A stretch of 23,885 nucleotides of DNA, from positions 1-23,885 of the forward strand of contig CAMZLC010000102.1 of the NCBI GenBank assembly GCA_947311605.1, read 5' to 3'. Each line of letters opens with the position of its first letter. Positions within the stretch are counted from its first letter, which is position 1. Below are positions 1-7,930 of this stretch, piece by piece. The stretch comes from an uncultured Sulfurovum sp. (lineage in GTDB: Bacteria > Campylobacterota > Campylobacteria > Campylobacterales > Sulfurovaceae). The translations under genes were made by a program, and so were the position numbers. A model generated the notes under the pieces. It was not told where the DNA came from. It saw only the letters and a list, made by a program, of their open reading frames with translations, and did no database searches.

Positions 1-78
1 AAAGCATGTTTCTGACCATAAAAACGATAGAGTCAGGATCGGAGTAGCCTCATTGCCAATTTTGCGTCGTATGTCCAT
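1..78 (-). CDS. 5' end of an unidentified leftward gene (partial)
   Basis: An ATG at 78-76 on the minus strand opens a frame that stays open to the window edge. It gives 26 residues beginning MDIRRKIGNE and containing a hydrophobic run (ATPILTLSFLW). A purine-rich GGGGACAAG lies directly upstream of the start, and a TACAAT -10-like box sits at 119-114. Together these make a real gene start plausible. Too little protein is visible to name a family, and no function is claimed. It is divergent from the tRNA-Val gene. Confidence 0.45.
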   Translation of the reverse strand, partial: MDIRRKIGNEATPILTLSFLWSETCF

Positions 79-113
79 CTTGTCCCCTCTTTTTTTAGGT
101 GTCTTTTAGCAAG

Positions 114-119
114 ATTGTA
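114..119 (-). promoter_or_regulatory. -10 box for the partial leftward gene
   Basis: On the minus strand this reads TACAAT, about 36 bp upstream of the ATG at 78. The region between it and the tRNA is short, so the overlapping rightward sequence TACTAT (118-123) may serve the tRNA. No -35 is evident, as is usual in Campylobacterota. Confidence 0.35.
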
Positions 120-143
120 CTATCATTCCATCCTCAAATATGT

Positions 144-219
144 GATCGCGTAGCTCAGTTGGTAGAGCACTACCTTGACATGGTAGGGGTCGTTGGTTCG
201 AGTCCAATCGTGATCACCA
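144..219 (+). tRNA. tRNA-Val (anticodon GAC)
   Basis: The sequence folds into a full cloverleaf. The 7-bp acceptor stem pairs 144-150 (GATCGCG) with 209-215, including one G-T pair. The D-arm starts with TAGCTCAGTTGG, the anticodon stem pairs CTACC with GGTAG around the loop TTGACAT, and the T-arm has loop TTCGAGT. The anticodon GAC at 177-179 specifies valine. The discriminator A at 216 is followed by an encoded CCA at 217-219. It stands alone between the divergent partial gene and the convergent folE. Confidence 0.96.
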
Positions 220-366
220 CTTCAGTATTAATTTAATTTTCCCTATGGCCTCTTTGTGTAGCTTTCTAAATCCAAATACTCATGTGCGCGAATGATCCCA
301 AAGAACGCTATTTTTTCTGCACAAGATGCCAAGAGGATGAGGTCTTGAGGAGAGGCTATCGATCCA

Positions 367-945
367 TTAGAAATGGGAAGGGCTAGGCGTATTGATCAGG
401 TTGTAGAACTCGTTTCGGGTACGCTCATCACGCTTAAAAAGTCCTCTCAGAGCCGAGCTGACGGTCGTAGAATTGATCTTCTCTACGCCACGCATCTCCA
501 TGCACATATGGCGTGCATGCAAGACGACTGCTACACCTTTGGGTCGGATGGTTTGCGTGATGGCATCGGCGATCTGTTCGGTCATCTGCTCTTGGATCTG
601 CAGTCGTCTGGCGAAGACGTTGACGATACGGGGTATTTTGCTCAGCCCTACCACTTTGCCGTCAGGGATGTAGGCCACATGTGCCCGTCCGATGATGGGT
701 AGCATATGGTGTTCACACATAGAATAGAATTCGATATCACGCACCAGTACCATTTCGTCGTTGCTGGTGCTGAAAAGTGCTTGATTGAGGATCTCTTTGG
801 GGTTTTGTTTGTACCCTTCGGTCAAGAATTGTAATGACTTTGCTACTCTTTCGGGTGTCTTGAGCAGCCCCTCTCTGGAGGGATCTTCGCCGATGAGCTC
901 TAGTATTTTTGTGACAGCCTGCTCAAACTCTTTCTTCTCATGCAT
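367..945 (-). CDS. folE: GTP cyclohydrolase I
   Basis: This 192-residue enzyme converts GTP to 7,8-dihydroneopterin triphosphate, the first step towards tetrahydrofolate (and queuosine-type 7-deazapurines in some bacteria). It acts in the cytoplasm as a homodecamer. The family core is clear: FYSMCEHHMLP with zinc ligands Cys77 and His80, the GLSKIPRIV segment around residues 100-108, and the second zinc cysteine Cys148 in HARHMCM. Length matches the bacterial zinc-dependent FolE type. The ATG at 945 is preceded by GGGAAGA at a proper distance, and a TACAAT box lies at 978-973. It is transcribed away from tig as a single gene. The 147 bp downstream up to the tRNA hold no supported gene. Confidence 0.97.
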   Translation of the reverse strand: MHEKKEFEQAVTKILELIGEDPSREGLLKTPERVAKSLQFLTEGYKQNPKEILNQALFSTSNDEMVLVRDIEFYSMCEHHMLPIIGRAHVAYIPDGKVVGLSKIPRIVNVFARRLQIQEQMTEQIADAITQTIRPKGVAVVLHARHMCMEMRGVEKINSTTVSSALRGLFKRDERTRNEFYNLINTPSPSHF

Positions 946-972
946 ATTTTCTTCCCATTTTATCTTTTACAG

Positions 973-978
973 ATTGTA
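973..978 (-). promoter_or_regulatory. -10 box of folE
   Basis: Read on the minus strand this is TACAAT preceded by TTTTGA, 28 bp upstream of the folE ATG. It fits the Campylobacterota sigma-70 pattern, in which only the -10 region is well conserved. The assignment rests on sequence pattern and position only. Confidence 0.5.
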
Positions 979-1016
979 TCAAAACTCAGTTGAGGTACCC
1001 TTTATGACTTTTTCGC

Positions 1017-1022
1017 TAAAAT
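1017..1022 (+). promoter_or_regulatory. -10 box of the tig-clpP-def operon
   Basis: TAAAAT preceded by TTTTTCGC lies 48 bp upstream of the tig start and is the best rightward -10 in the folE/tig divergent gap. An alternative is TATATTA at 1031-1037. Which one is used cannot be settled by eye. Confidence 0.4.
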
Positions 1023-1069
1023 CACGGGACTATATTATCCGTGTTTGAGACACAGTACAAAGGACAACA

Positions 1070-2368
1070 GTGAAAGTAACAAGCAAAAATATCGACAAAG
1101 CCAACCTTCTTGTATCGGCAACCCTCCCAAAAGAAGAGATCGATGCCAAAGTGGACAAGCTGGCAAAAGAGGCCGGCAAGCAGATGAAGGTAGACGGCTT
1201 CAGAAAAGGCAAGGTGCCTGCCCATGTCGTCAAAAAGATGCATGGTGAACAACTCATGCAGGATGCAGAGGGCGAAATGATCAGGGAGGCACTCGATCAG
1301 GCGTTGGCAGAGGCAAAAGTAAACAAATCGGATATGCTTGGCGAGCCGCTCTTCAAAAAATATGAAAAGGGTGATAGTGCCATAGAAGCCGAGATACAGA
1401 TCTGTCTGAGACCCGTGATTGAACTGGGAGAATACAAAGAGGCAGTCCCTGCATTTGAGCAGCCCAAAGCCACACCCGAAGAGGTCAAGGAGCGTATCGC
1501 CGATCTGGCAAAGCAATCCGCCCCACTGGAAAGTATCACAACAAAGAGAGCCTTGAAAAAAGGGGATACGGCAGTTTTCGATTTTGAAGGCTTTCTGAAT
1601 GGCGAGCCTTTTGAGGGAGGCAAGGCAGAAAACTTTGAACTGGAGATCGGCTCGGGGCAGTTCATCCCAGGATTTGAAGAGAAGATGGAGGGAATGAAAC
1701 CGGACGAAGAGAAGAAGATCGCCATTACTTTTCCGGAAGATTATCAGGCAGAGAACCTGAAGGGGAAAGAGACTGAATTTGCGATCAAACTCAATGATAT
1801 CAAGGTAAAATCAGAGGCAGAGATCAATGATGCACTGGCGCAGAAAGTGACAGGCAAAGCAGATGCAACAGTCAAGGACTTGGAGGAGCGTACGGCAGAG
1901 CAGACTATCACAGAAAAAGTCTCCAAGCTCTACAATGATGAGCTGAAGCCCAAGCTTCTGGAGGCACTGGTAGCCAAGTATGACTTTGACCTGCCGGAGA
2001 ATATCGTAGAGCAGGAGATTGACAATCTTGTCAATGGTAAAGCCCAGCATCTGACACCCGAAGAGATCAAGGCGATCCAGGAGGATGTCAAGAAACTGGA
2101 GGCACTCAGAGAAGAGACCAGAGAAGATGCCGTCAACTCTGTCAAGGCAACTTTCATTGTGGATGCGATTGCTACAGCCGAAAAGGTCAGCGTAGATGAC
2201 AATGAGGTCTATCAGGTACTCTATTATGAAGCGATGATGGCAGGGCAGAAGCCGGAAGAGGTCGTAGAGCACTACAAAAAGAACAATCTGATCCCCGCCG
2301 TCAAAATGGGTATGATCGAAGACAAGCTCTTTGGCAAGCTCCTGGGCCTAGACAAAGAGCAGAAGTAA
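1070..2368 (+). CDS. tig: Trigger factor (ribosome-associated chaperone)
   Basis: This 432-residue protein is the ribosome-bound chaperone and peptidyl-prolyl isomerase that meets nascent chains at the exit tunnel. The N-terminal domain carries the ribosome-binding signature GFRKGKVP (about residues 44-51). The central FKBP-like domain begins near KKGDTAVFDFEGF (about residue 163), with FIPGFEEKMEGM further on. The C-terminal half is the helical chaperone cradle. Length is normal for the family. Translation starts at a GTG (1070) with AGGA at 1061-1064, since no in-frame ATG precedes the conserved N-terminus. It heads an operon with clpP (21 bp downstream) and def, a common quality-control grouping in Campylobacterota. 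Confidence 0.97.
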   Translation: MKVTSKNIDKANLLVSATLPKEEIDAKVDKLAKEAGKQMKVDGFRKGKVPAHVVKKMHGEQLMQDAEGEMIREALDQALAEAKVNKSDMLGEPLFKKYEKGDSAIEAEIQICLRPVIELGEYKEAVPAFEQPKATPEEVKERIADLAKQSAPLESITTKRALKKGDTAVFDFEGFLNGEPFEGGKAENFELEIGSGQFIPGFEEKMEGMKPDEEKKIAITFPEDYQAENLKGKETEFAIKLNDIKVKSEAEINDALAQKVTGKADATVKDLEERTAEQTITEKVSKLYNDELKPKLLEALVAKYDFDLPENIVEQEIDNLVNGKAQHLTPEEIKAIQEDVKKLEALREETREDAVNSVKATFIVDAIATAEKVSVDDNEVYQVLYYEAMMAGQKPEEVVEHYKKNNLIPAVKMGMIEDKLFGKLLGLDKEQK

Positions 2369-2389
2369 TACAAACATGAAAGGTTCTCT

Positions 2390-2977
2390 ATGAGCTATAT
2401 CCCTTATGTGATTGAGCAGACAGGCAGAGGTGAGCGAAGCTACGATATCTATTCCAGACTGCTGAAGGACAGGATCATCATGCTAAGCGGCGAGGTCAAT
2501 GATGCTGTGGCATCGAGTATTGTGGCGCAGCTTCTTTTTTTGGAGGCGCAGGATCCTGACAAGGATATCTATTTCTATATCAACTCTCCAGGCGGCGTGA
2601 TCACCTCAGGGCTCTCGATCTTTGATACGATGAACTATATCAAGTCGGATATTGTGACGATCTGTATCGGGCAGGCAGCCTCTATGGGCGCTTTTTTGTT
2701 GGCAAGCGGCACCAAGGGTAAGCGCTATGCCCTTCCTCATGCACGGATCATGATCCACCAGCCTTCCGGCGGTGCACAGGGTCAGTCGACAGATATTCAG
2801 ATCCAGGCGCAGGAAATTCAGCGTCTCAAAGACACTCTCAATGAGATCCTTGCAGAAAAGACAGGCAAAAAAGCCAAAGCGATCGAAAAAGATACAGAAA
2901 GAGACAATTTCATGTCTTCGGAAGAGGCAAAAACCTATGGTCTGATCGACAAAGTGCTGACCAAGAGCCTGACCTAG
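2390..2977 (+). CDS. clpP: ATP-dependent Clp protease proteolytic subunit
   Basis: This 195-residue serine peptidase forms the tetradecameric barrel that degrades proteins fed in by ClpA/ClpX-type unfoldases in the cytoplasm. The catalytic triad is complete: Ser98 in GQAASMGA, His123 in ARIMIHQPSGG, and Asp172 in TERDNFM. The conserved INSPGG motif is at residues 64-69. Length matches canonical ClpP. The ATG has AAAGG upstream. It lies between tig and def with short gaps, so the three are probably one transcript. Confidence 0.98.
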   Translation: MSYIPYVIEQTGRGERSYDIYSRLLKDRIIMLSGEVNDAVASSIVAQLLFLEAQDPDKDIYFYINSPGGVITSGLSIFDTMNYIKSDIVTICIGQAASMGAFLLASGTKGKRYALPHARIMIHQPSGGAQGQSTDIQIQAQEIQRLKDTLNEILAEKTGKKAKAIEKDTERDNFMSSEEAKTYGLIDKVLTKSLT

Positions 2978-2985
2978 GGGCACAG

Positions 2986-3510
2986 ATGATTTACGACATT
3001 GTTGTCTACCCTGATAAGCGACTGAAGCTGGTCTCGGAAACAGTGGGATCCTTTGACGAGGTACTGCATGCTCTGTTGGATGACATGTATGAAACGATGA
3101 TCGCCAAAAACGGGGTAGGGCTTGCGGCTATACAGATCGGTGTGCCTAAGCGCGTCCTGATCGTCAATGTACCTATCGAAAGCGATGAGGAGGGTGTGGA
3201 TCTCCAGCCCAGAGAGAATACACTGGAGATCATCAACCCAGTGATCACCTACCGTAGCGATGAGAAGATAAAATTCCAGGAGGGCTGCCTCTCCGTACCT
3301 GGGTTTTATGAGGATGTAGAGCGTTACGCCATGGTGACCATTGCCTATCAGGACAGATATGGTGAGCAGTTTGTGATAGAAGATGATGCTTTTTTGGCAG
3401 TGGCACTTCAGCATGAGATCGACCATCTCGACGGCAAGCTGTTTATCGAAAAACTTTCCTATATTAAGCGCAAAAAATTTGAAAAAGAGTGGAAGAAGCG
3501 CGAGAAGTAG
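2986..3510 (+). CDS. def: Peptide deformylase
   Basis: This 174-residue metallo-hydrolase removes the N-formyl group from nascent proteins. All three family motifs are present: GVGLAAIQIG (residues 43-52), EGCLSVPG with the metal ligand Cys101, and QHEIDHLDG with His143, the catalytic Glu144 and His147. The start lies 8 bp after the clpP stop, with AGGGGC as the ribosome-binding site. Placing def with trigger factor and ClpP groups three functions that act on newly made or damaged chains. Confidence 0.98.
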   Translation: MIYDIVVYPDKRLKLVSETVGSFDEVLHALLDDMYETMIAKNGVGLAAIQIGVPKRVLIVNVPIESDEEGVDLQPRENTLEIINPVITYRSDEKIKFQEGCLSVPGFYEDVERYAMVTIAYQDRYGEQFVIEDDAFLAVALQHEIDHLDGKLFIEKLSYIKRKKFEKEWKKREK

Positions 3511-3618
3511 CGAATATTTTACATACGGCTACAGCACTTTTCCATTTTTTCTACTCTCCCCTCTTTTCTAGAAATATGACAATTTGACATATTTTTACAG
3601 AACCCTCTCCTTTTTGAC

Positions 3619-3624
3619 TACAAT
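3619..3624 (+). promoter_or_regulatory. -10 box of comM
   Basis: TACAAT preceded by TTTTTGAC lies 28 bp upstream of the comM ATG, with GAGGGCAGAGAG as the ribosome-binding region. The 142-bp gap after def has no clear terminator hairpin. A TTGACA at 3584-3589 is too far upstream to be a matched -35. Confidence 0.5.
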
Positions 3625-3637
3625 AGTGTGACACTAT
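3623..3637. repeat. Perfect 15-bp palindrome at the comM promoter
   Basis: ATAGTGT-G-ACACTAT is a perfect 7-bp inverted repeat around a single central base. It begins within the TACAAT -10 box and covers the expected transcription start. The position suits an operator for a dimeric repressor. The spacer is too short for an RNA hairpin loop, which favours a DNA-binding role. No regulator is assigned. Confidence 0.55.
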
Positions 3638-3652
3638 CATGAGGGCAGAGAG

Positions 3653-5221
3653 ATGAATGCAAAACCAAAAGAGACACTCCCTTCGGAGAAAACAGCAGAG
3701 AAAAATGAGACCATTGTCAATCGGTTGACAAGTGCCACACTGGAGGGTACACAGGCAAAAGTGATTGATATCGAGGCCACCTTCACCAAGGGTCTACCGG
3801 GGTTTGCTATTGTAGGTCTGGCAGGAAATGACATTCAGGAATCAAAAGAGCGCACCAAGGCCGCACTGCTTACCAATGACTTTGTGTTTCCTCCCCTCAA
3901 GATAACGATTTCACTTGGTCCCTCAGAGCTCAAAAAGCGGGGAAGCCATCTTGACCTTCCTATCGCATTGCTCATTGCACTGAACAAAACCACGATTGAC
4001 GAGGAGGGGCTATTTGTCTTTGGTGAGTTAGGATTGGATGGCAGGGTGAAGCCGAGCTCTATGCTCTTCCCTCTGATACTTTCGCTCAAAGAGCAGGGGC
4101 TGATCTCCAGGGCGATCGTGCCACAGGAGGCTATTGTCCACCTTAGTCATATTTCTGGGGTAGATTTTATCGCCGTTGAGACACTGAGTGAAACGATAGC
4201 TATAGTGCGCGAAAAGCGTTTTTCTGCCAATATACAGACATTTTCTTATCAGGCTAAAAAAATGGAAATAGGAGAGGAGGCATACTACTATAAGGAGCAA
4301 TACCAGAGTGATTTTTCTGATGTCAAAGGGCAGGGCGTTGCCAAAAGAGCCTCACTGATCGCAGCAGCAGGCATGCACAACTTCCTTATGGAGGGTAATC
4401 CTGGTTGCGGGAAGAGCATGATCGCCAAACGGCTCAAAGATATATTGCCTCCACTGATCGAAGAGGAGATGCTGGCTATTGCCAAGCATCAGTTTCTTGA
4501 TGGCACCACGCCTGACTTTTCTCCCGTGAGACCAATGCGTGCACCCCACCATACGGCTACTTCTGCTTCCATCTTTGGTGGAGGCTCGACGCAGGCACGT
4601 ATTGGCGAGGTGGCCTTGGCGCACAAAGGTATGCTTTTTTTCGATGAGTTGCCACACTTTTCGAAGCAGGTGTTGGAGGCACTGCGGGAGCCGCTCCAGG
4701 ATCACAGGGTGCTGATATCCAGAGTCAATGCGAAGATAGAGTATGAAGCAGATATCATGTTTGTAGCTGCACAAAATCCCTGCCCATGTGGCAATATGCT
4801 CTCCAAGACCAAGGCGTGCCGCTGCACTGAGGTGGAGATAAAAAGATACCGGAACAGACTCAGTGATCCCTTTTTGGACAGGATAGATCTTTTTGTGGTC
4901 ATGCAAGAGGTCTCTAGTACAGATAAGAGCGATATCAGTTCTTCACAGATGCATCTGGCAGTGCTTCGGGCATTTGAAAGACAGAAGGAGAGAGGGCAAA
5001 AGAGACTCAATGGGAAGCTGAGCGAAGAGGAGATCGAGACATACTGCATCATGGATGCTGAAGGAAGCCGTGTGCTTGAGAGTGCTATAGGAAAATTTGC
5101 TCTTTCCCATCGCAGTATCGCAAGTCTTAAGAAGATTGCCAGAACAATTTCTGACTTGAATGCGCATGTAGACATAGGGAAGTCGGACATTTTGGAAGCA
5201 TTGAGCTATAGAAGAAGATAG
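3653..5221 (+). CDS. comM: YifB/ComM-family AAA ATPase (Mg-chelatase-like)
   Basis: This 522-residue member of the ComM/YifB family is related to a hexameric helicase that promotes branch migration during natural transformation in Vibrio and Haemophilus. An N-terminal ChlI/Lon-like domain (GLPGFAIVGL at 47-56) precedes the AAA module. Walker A is GNPGCGKS (248-255), Walker B is LFFDE (328-332), and the family's cysteine pairs are NPCPCG (Cys377, Cys379) and CRC (Cys389, Cys391). DPFLDRIDL at about 406-414 supplies the sensor/arginine region. The first 20-odd polar residues (MNAKPKETLPSEK...) are an N-terminal extension compared with typical family members. The start is supported by a good ribosome-binding site. 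It is probably transcribed alone from its own promoter. Confidence 0.93.
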   Translation: MNAKPKETLPSEKTAEKNETIVNRLTSATLEGTQAKVIDIEATFTKGLPGFAIVGLAGNDIQESKERTKAALLTNDFVFPPLKITISLGPSELKKRGSHLDLPIALLIALNKTTIDEEGLFVFGELGLDGRVKPSSMLFPLILSLKEQGLISRAIVPQEAIVHLSHISGVDFIAVETLSETIAIVREKRFSANIQTFSYQAKKMEIGEEAYYYKEQYQSDFSDVKGQGVAKRASLIAAAGMHNFLMEGNPGCGKSMIAKRLKDILPPLIEEEMLAIAKHQFLDGTTPDFSPVRPMRAPHHTATSASIFGGGSTQARIGEVALAHKGMLFFDELPHFSKQVLEALREPLQDHRVLISRVNAKIEYEADIMFVAAQNPCPCGNMLSKTKACRCTEVEIKRYRNRLSDPFLDRIDLFVVMQEVSSTDKSDISSSQMHLAVLRAFERQKERGQKRLNGKLSEEEIETYCIMDAEGSRVLESAIGKFALSHRSIASLKKIARTISDLNAHVDIGKSDILEALSYRRR

Positions 5222-5239
5222 ATTTATAAGTTTTTTTGA

Positions 5240-5245
5240 TATGAT
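5240..5245 (+). promoter_or_regulatory. -10 box of the LysR-type regulator gene
   Basis: TATGAT preceded by a T-tract (TTTTTTTGA) lies 29 bp upstream of the regulator's ATG, with TTGGAG as ribosome-binding site. The call is based on pattern and position. Confidence 0.45.
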
Positions 5246-5274
5246 ACTAGAATTATGATTATTTTGGAGTTCCG

Positions 5275-6186
5275 ATGAAGCTATCCTTGAGACAAATGGA
5301 GATATTTCTAAATGTGGTGAAACAGGGTCACCTTACACATGTGGCCAAAGCAATGGGCTTAAGTCAGTCTGCTATCTCGATGTCCATCAAAGAGCTGGAA
5401 AATATACTAGGAAGGCCTCTGTTCGACCGTATCAATAAAAAGCTGATTCTTAATGAAGTAGGGAGAAATTTTCATGATACGATAGCGCCCATCTATAAGA
5501 GACTGGAGGACATTGAGTATGAATTCCAAAATACCGAGGACAAAGGCACAGTCAGGATAGGTGCGAGTACAACAATCGTGGATTATCTGATGCCCCCTAT
5601 CGTCTGTCGTTATATGAGTGATTACCCCGATGTAAAGATACAGCTCAAAGAGGGCAACACGCGTAAGATCGCCTCTATGGTCAAAGAGGGAGAACTGGAT
5701 ATGGCCTTTGTGGAGGCTCTGGAAAAAGACAGTGATATTATTTCTGAGCGTATAGGATTTGATGAGCTAATCGTGGTCACTGCCAACAAAGAGTATGCCG
5801 AAGGTGTTTATGATCTGGAGGCGCTTGCTGGAGAGAGATGGGTGCTGCGAGAGGAGGGAAGCAGTGCACGGGAAACCTTTTTGGAGTATATCAAAGAGAA
5901 AGCATTTTGTTTGAATATCTTTTTAGAATTGGGGCATACTGAGTCTATCAAAAGCATTTTACAAAGCGGTAAATCTTTTACCTGCCTATCAGCATTGGCA
6001 GCACAGACAGAGATAGAAGAGGGAAAGCTTTTTAGGGTAAATATCAAAAATTTTAATTGTACCAGAAGTTTTTATGCGCTGTATCACAAAGACAAGTATC
6101 ACAGTGATCTGTTTGATAAATTCTTGGGATTTTCCAAGGAAATGATTGGTGAAGCGATGGTGTGCGAACTCTGTAATGCCAAATAG
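5275..6186 (+). CDS. LysR-family transcriptional regulator
   Basis: This 303-residue protein has the standard LysR layout. An N-terminal winged helix-turn-helix spans about residues 1-60 (LRQMEIFLNVVK, then HVAKAMGLSQSAISMSIKELE, then GRPLFDR). It is followed by a linker helix and a type 2 periplasmic-binding-like effector domain from about residue 88 (GTVRIGASTTIVDYLMPP) to the end. It is expected to be a cytoplasmic DNA-binding tetramer that responds to a small metabolite. The neighbours do not reveal the target: comM lies upstream and the convergent mobA operon 30 bp downstream, so there is no divergent structural gene. The protein ends in CELCNAK, a CxxC close to the C-terminus that is not a general LysR feature. 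Confidence 0.92.
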   Translation: MKLSLRQMEIFLNVVKQGHLTHVAKAMGLSQSAISMSIKELENILGRPLFDRINKKLILNEVGRNFHDTIAPIYKRLEDIEYEFQNTEDKGTVRIGASTTIVDYLMPPIVCRYMSDYPDVKIQLKEGNTRKIASMVKEGELDMAFVEALEKDSDIISERIGFDELIVVTANKEYAEGVYDLEALAGERWVLREEGSSARETFLEYIKEKAFCLNIFLELGHTESIKSILQSGKSFTCLSALAAQTEIEEGKLFRVNIKNFNCTRSFYALYHKDKYHSDLFDKFLGFSKEMIGEAMVCELCNAK

Positions 6187-6216
6187 CCAGGGGAAGTTCA
6201 GTACACCATGGGGTGC

Positions 6217-6786
6217 CTAAGGGCGTACAGCATGGTACTCTTCGGGTGTATTGATATTGGCAAAACGCGTAATGTTTTCAAAATAAACTGTTTCTGTTTT
6301 TACGCTATCAAGCAGTGCGCGCATTCTATGTTGACTCTGCTTAAGCAGGGTATGTACGCAAGGCAGGATAGATCGGCGATAGATGCCGCAAAGGGGCTCT
6401 AGCCCTCTAGGGCTTCTGGCGATCAGAATATCTGGTTGCTGCTGTCGATACCGTCTGCGTAGTGTCTCTATCTCCTCTTGGCCAATCATAGGCATATCTA
6501 CGCTGAGTATAAATACCGCCTCTGCATCAAGTGCTTCAAAAAGAGAAGCCAGCGCCACCATGGGAGAGCTCTCCGGATAGCGGTCTGTGATCACAGGGGC
6601 ATCAAAGTCAAATTTGTCTGTTTTGGCACTGAGATGCACCGCGGTAAAAAGCGGCAGCAGTTTTTTGTACTGGAACTCTGCCATAGACGGGTATTCCCCA
6701 AAAGGAAGCAGTGCCTTGTCTTTTCCCATGCGACTGCTTCTCCCTCCGGCAAAGATGACAGCTGTTTGGGGTGGGTCAGTGTGCAT
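6217..6786 (-). CDS. mobA: Molybdenum cofactor guanylyltransferase
   Basis: This 189-residue enzyme would transfer GMP from GTP to molybdopterin to make the dinucleotide (MGD) cofactor of DMSO-reductase-family enzymes such as formate dehydrogenase and nitrate reductase. The nucleotidyltransferase P-loop IFAGGRSSRMGKDKA is at about residues 11-25, the metal-binding Asp is in SVDMP (95-99), and the family tail FANINTPEEY is near the end. A longer in-frame start at 6888 would add 34 residues that lie inside the preceding permease gene. The ATG at 6786 is preferred because it places IFAGG at the expected distance and has AAAGGAG upstream. It overlaps the MFS gene by 11 bp, so translation is probably coupled. 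It is last in the gspF operon. Confidence 0.9.
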   Translation of the reverse strand: MHTDPPQTAVIFAGGRSSRMGKDKALLPFGEYPSMAEFQYKKLLPLFTAVHLSAKTDKFDFDAPVITDRYPESSPMVALASLFEALDAEAVFILSVDMPMIGQEEIETLRRRYRQQQPDILIARSPRGLEPLCGIYRRSILPCVHTLLKQSQHRMRALLDSVKTETVYFENITRFANINTPEEYHAVRP

Positions 6787-7930
6787 GTATGATATGCTCC
6801 TTTCGCTTTTGATGTAGTAGCAGTGCCAGGAGAGAAAGGATTGCCATGCTCGCCTCGAAGCCAAATAGAAGCCCACTATGCTGATCATAGATCTTTCCTG
6901 CGATCACGGCACCCACAGAACCGCCCAGACCAAAAGTAAGCCCCAGAAGGAATTGCTGCGCCAGTTTTTTTTGCACATAGAGATCGTACACATAAGAGAT
7001 CACGGCTGTGTAGTAGAGGGCAAAACTGAATGCATGCAGAGATTGGGAGAGGTAGGCCACAGGAAGTGACCCAGGAAAGAAGTAGAGTAGCCCCCAGCGT
7101 ATTGCTGCAGTGGCGATAGAGAACTTTAGCAGGCTCAAGAGATTTTTTTGCAACAGTGGCCCCTGATAATAAAAAAGTACGATCTCGCAGAGCACACCAA
7201 AGCTCCACAGGTATCCAGTTGTCTGTAGCGAAAGCCCATGTGCCGTCTCATAGATGGTAAAAAAGTTATAAAAGCCCCCGAAGCTTACTTGCAGTAGAAA
7301 GGCACTAAGCCAAAAGGCCCAGTATTTTGTCAGAGAAAAACCTCGGTTGGTCTCTTTGATGCTTTGATCAGGTTTTGCCTCTTTGTCGTAGCGTACAATA
7401 AAAAATCCGGAGAGTAGGGTCGCCAATGCCGCGCTACTTAGGTAAACGATGCCTTCCCTGGGCGTATTGATCAAACTGCCAAGAGAGAGTGCCACCGTGA
7501 TAAATCCGACAGAGCCCCAGAGTCGCACTCTGCCGTAATGCTCTTTGGAGATGACCTGCAGGGCGACTGTCTCCACAAAAGGAAGAATGGCACCGGCACT
7601 CGCACCAAAGAGTAGGTTGGCAATGAGATAGCCCCAAAATGTATCAACGGTCACAAAGAACAACAGGGAGGAAAAGAGCCCGCCACAGAGAGAGATCCTA
7701 TAGACACGGTGGGTCAGGTGGATGGCATGCCGAAACAGAAAAGGGAGCAAAAAGCGCATAAATGGCCCGGAAGCATAGATGATACCTACTTCGGTAGCAG
7801 TAAACCCACTGCCAAGTAGCAGTTTTGGAAGAAAAATAATATAGATACCGACCAGCGCAAAATAGAAAAAATAAAAGGTAGCAAAAAGGGGTGTTGCCCC
7901 AAGGACCTTTTGATACGGCATGGGGGTCAT
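6776..7930 (-). CDS. MFS permease, HcaT/phenylpropionate-transporter-like
   Basis: This 384-residue integral membrane protein has about 12 hydrophobic segments and fits the MFS branch that includes HcaT and LacY-like permeases. The clearest marker is YGRVRLWGSVGFI at about residues 132-144, between the first-half helices, a signature of the MFS_1-like/HcaT group. Substrate cannot be read from the sequence, and many members annotated as phenylpropionate transporters are untested. Its ATG overlaps the stop of the RDD gene as ATGA, and its own 3' end overlaps mobA, so the three are co-transcribed. A role in importing a cofactor-related or organic compound is possible but unsupported. Confidence 0.85.
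   Translation of the reverse strand: MTPMPYQKVLGATPLFATFYFFYFALVGIYIIFLPKLLLGSGFTATEVGIIYASGPFMRFLLPFLFRHAIHLTHRVYRISLCGGLFSSLLFFVTVDTFWGYLIANLLFGASAGAILPFVETVALQVISKEHYGRVRLWGSVGFITVALSLGSLINTPREGIVYLSSAALATLLSGFFIVRYDKEAKPDQSIKETNRGFSLTKYWAFWLSAFLLQVSFGGFYNFFTIYETAHGLSLQTTGYLWSFGVLCEIVLFYYQGPLLQKNLLSLLKFSIATAAIRWGLLYFFPGSLPVAYLSQSLHAFSFALYYTAVISYVYDLYVQKKLAQQFLLGLTFGLGGSVGAVIAGKIYDQHSGLLFGFEASMAILSLLALLLHQKRKEHIIHAH

Noticed and set aside
220..366. An open minus-strand stretch of about 50 codons downstream of folE, in a different frame, ending near 246
   Set aside because: It has no ATG/GTG start with a ribosome-binding site and opens only after a stop inside the folE end. FolE itself is full length, so it is not a frameshifted tail.
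1022..1516. 164-codon minus-strand open frame opposite tig
   Set aside because: It lies entirely antisense to an unmistakable trigger factor gene, has biased composition (Cys, Phe, His-rich) and no ribosome-binding site or family features.
2378..2395. Five-codon mini frame (MKGSL) overlapping the clpP start as ATGA
   Set aside because: There is no ribosome-binding site of its own, and the overlap is explained by the clpP Shine-Dalgarno region (AAAGG) happening to follow an ATG.
3584..3589. TTGACA as a -35 box for comM
   Set aside because: It is 29 bp from the TACAAT -10 box, well beyond usable spacing.
4352..4906. 184-codon minus-strand open frame opposite comM
   Set aside because: It is antisense to the conserved AAA core of comM and shows no motif. 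It is a shadow of codon bias.
6187..6250. Possible terminator between the LysR gene and mobA
   Set aside because: Short GTAC/CATGG repeats are present, but no continuous stem with a T-tract could be drawn.
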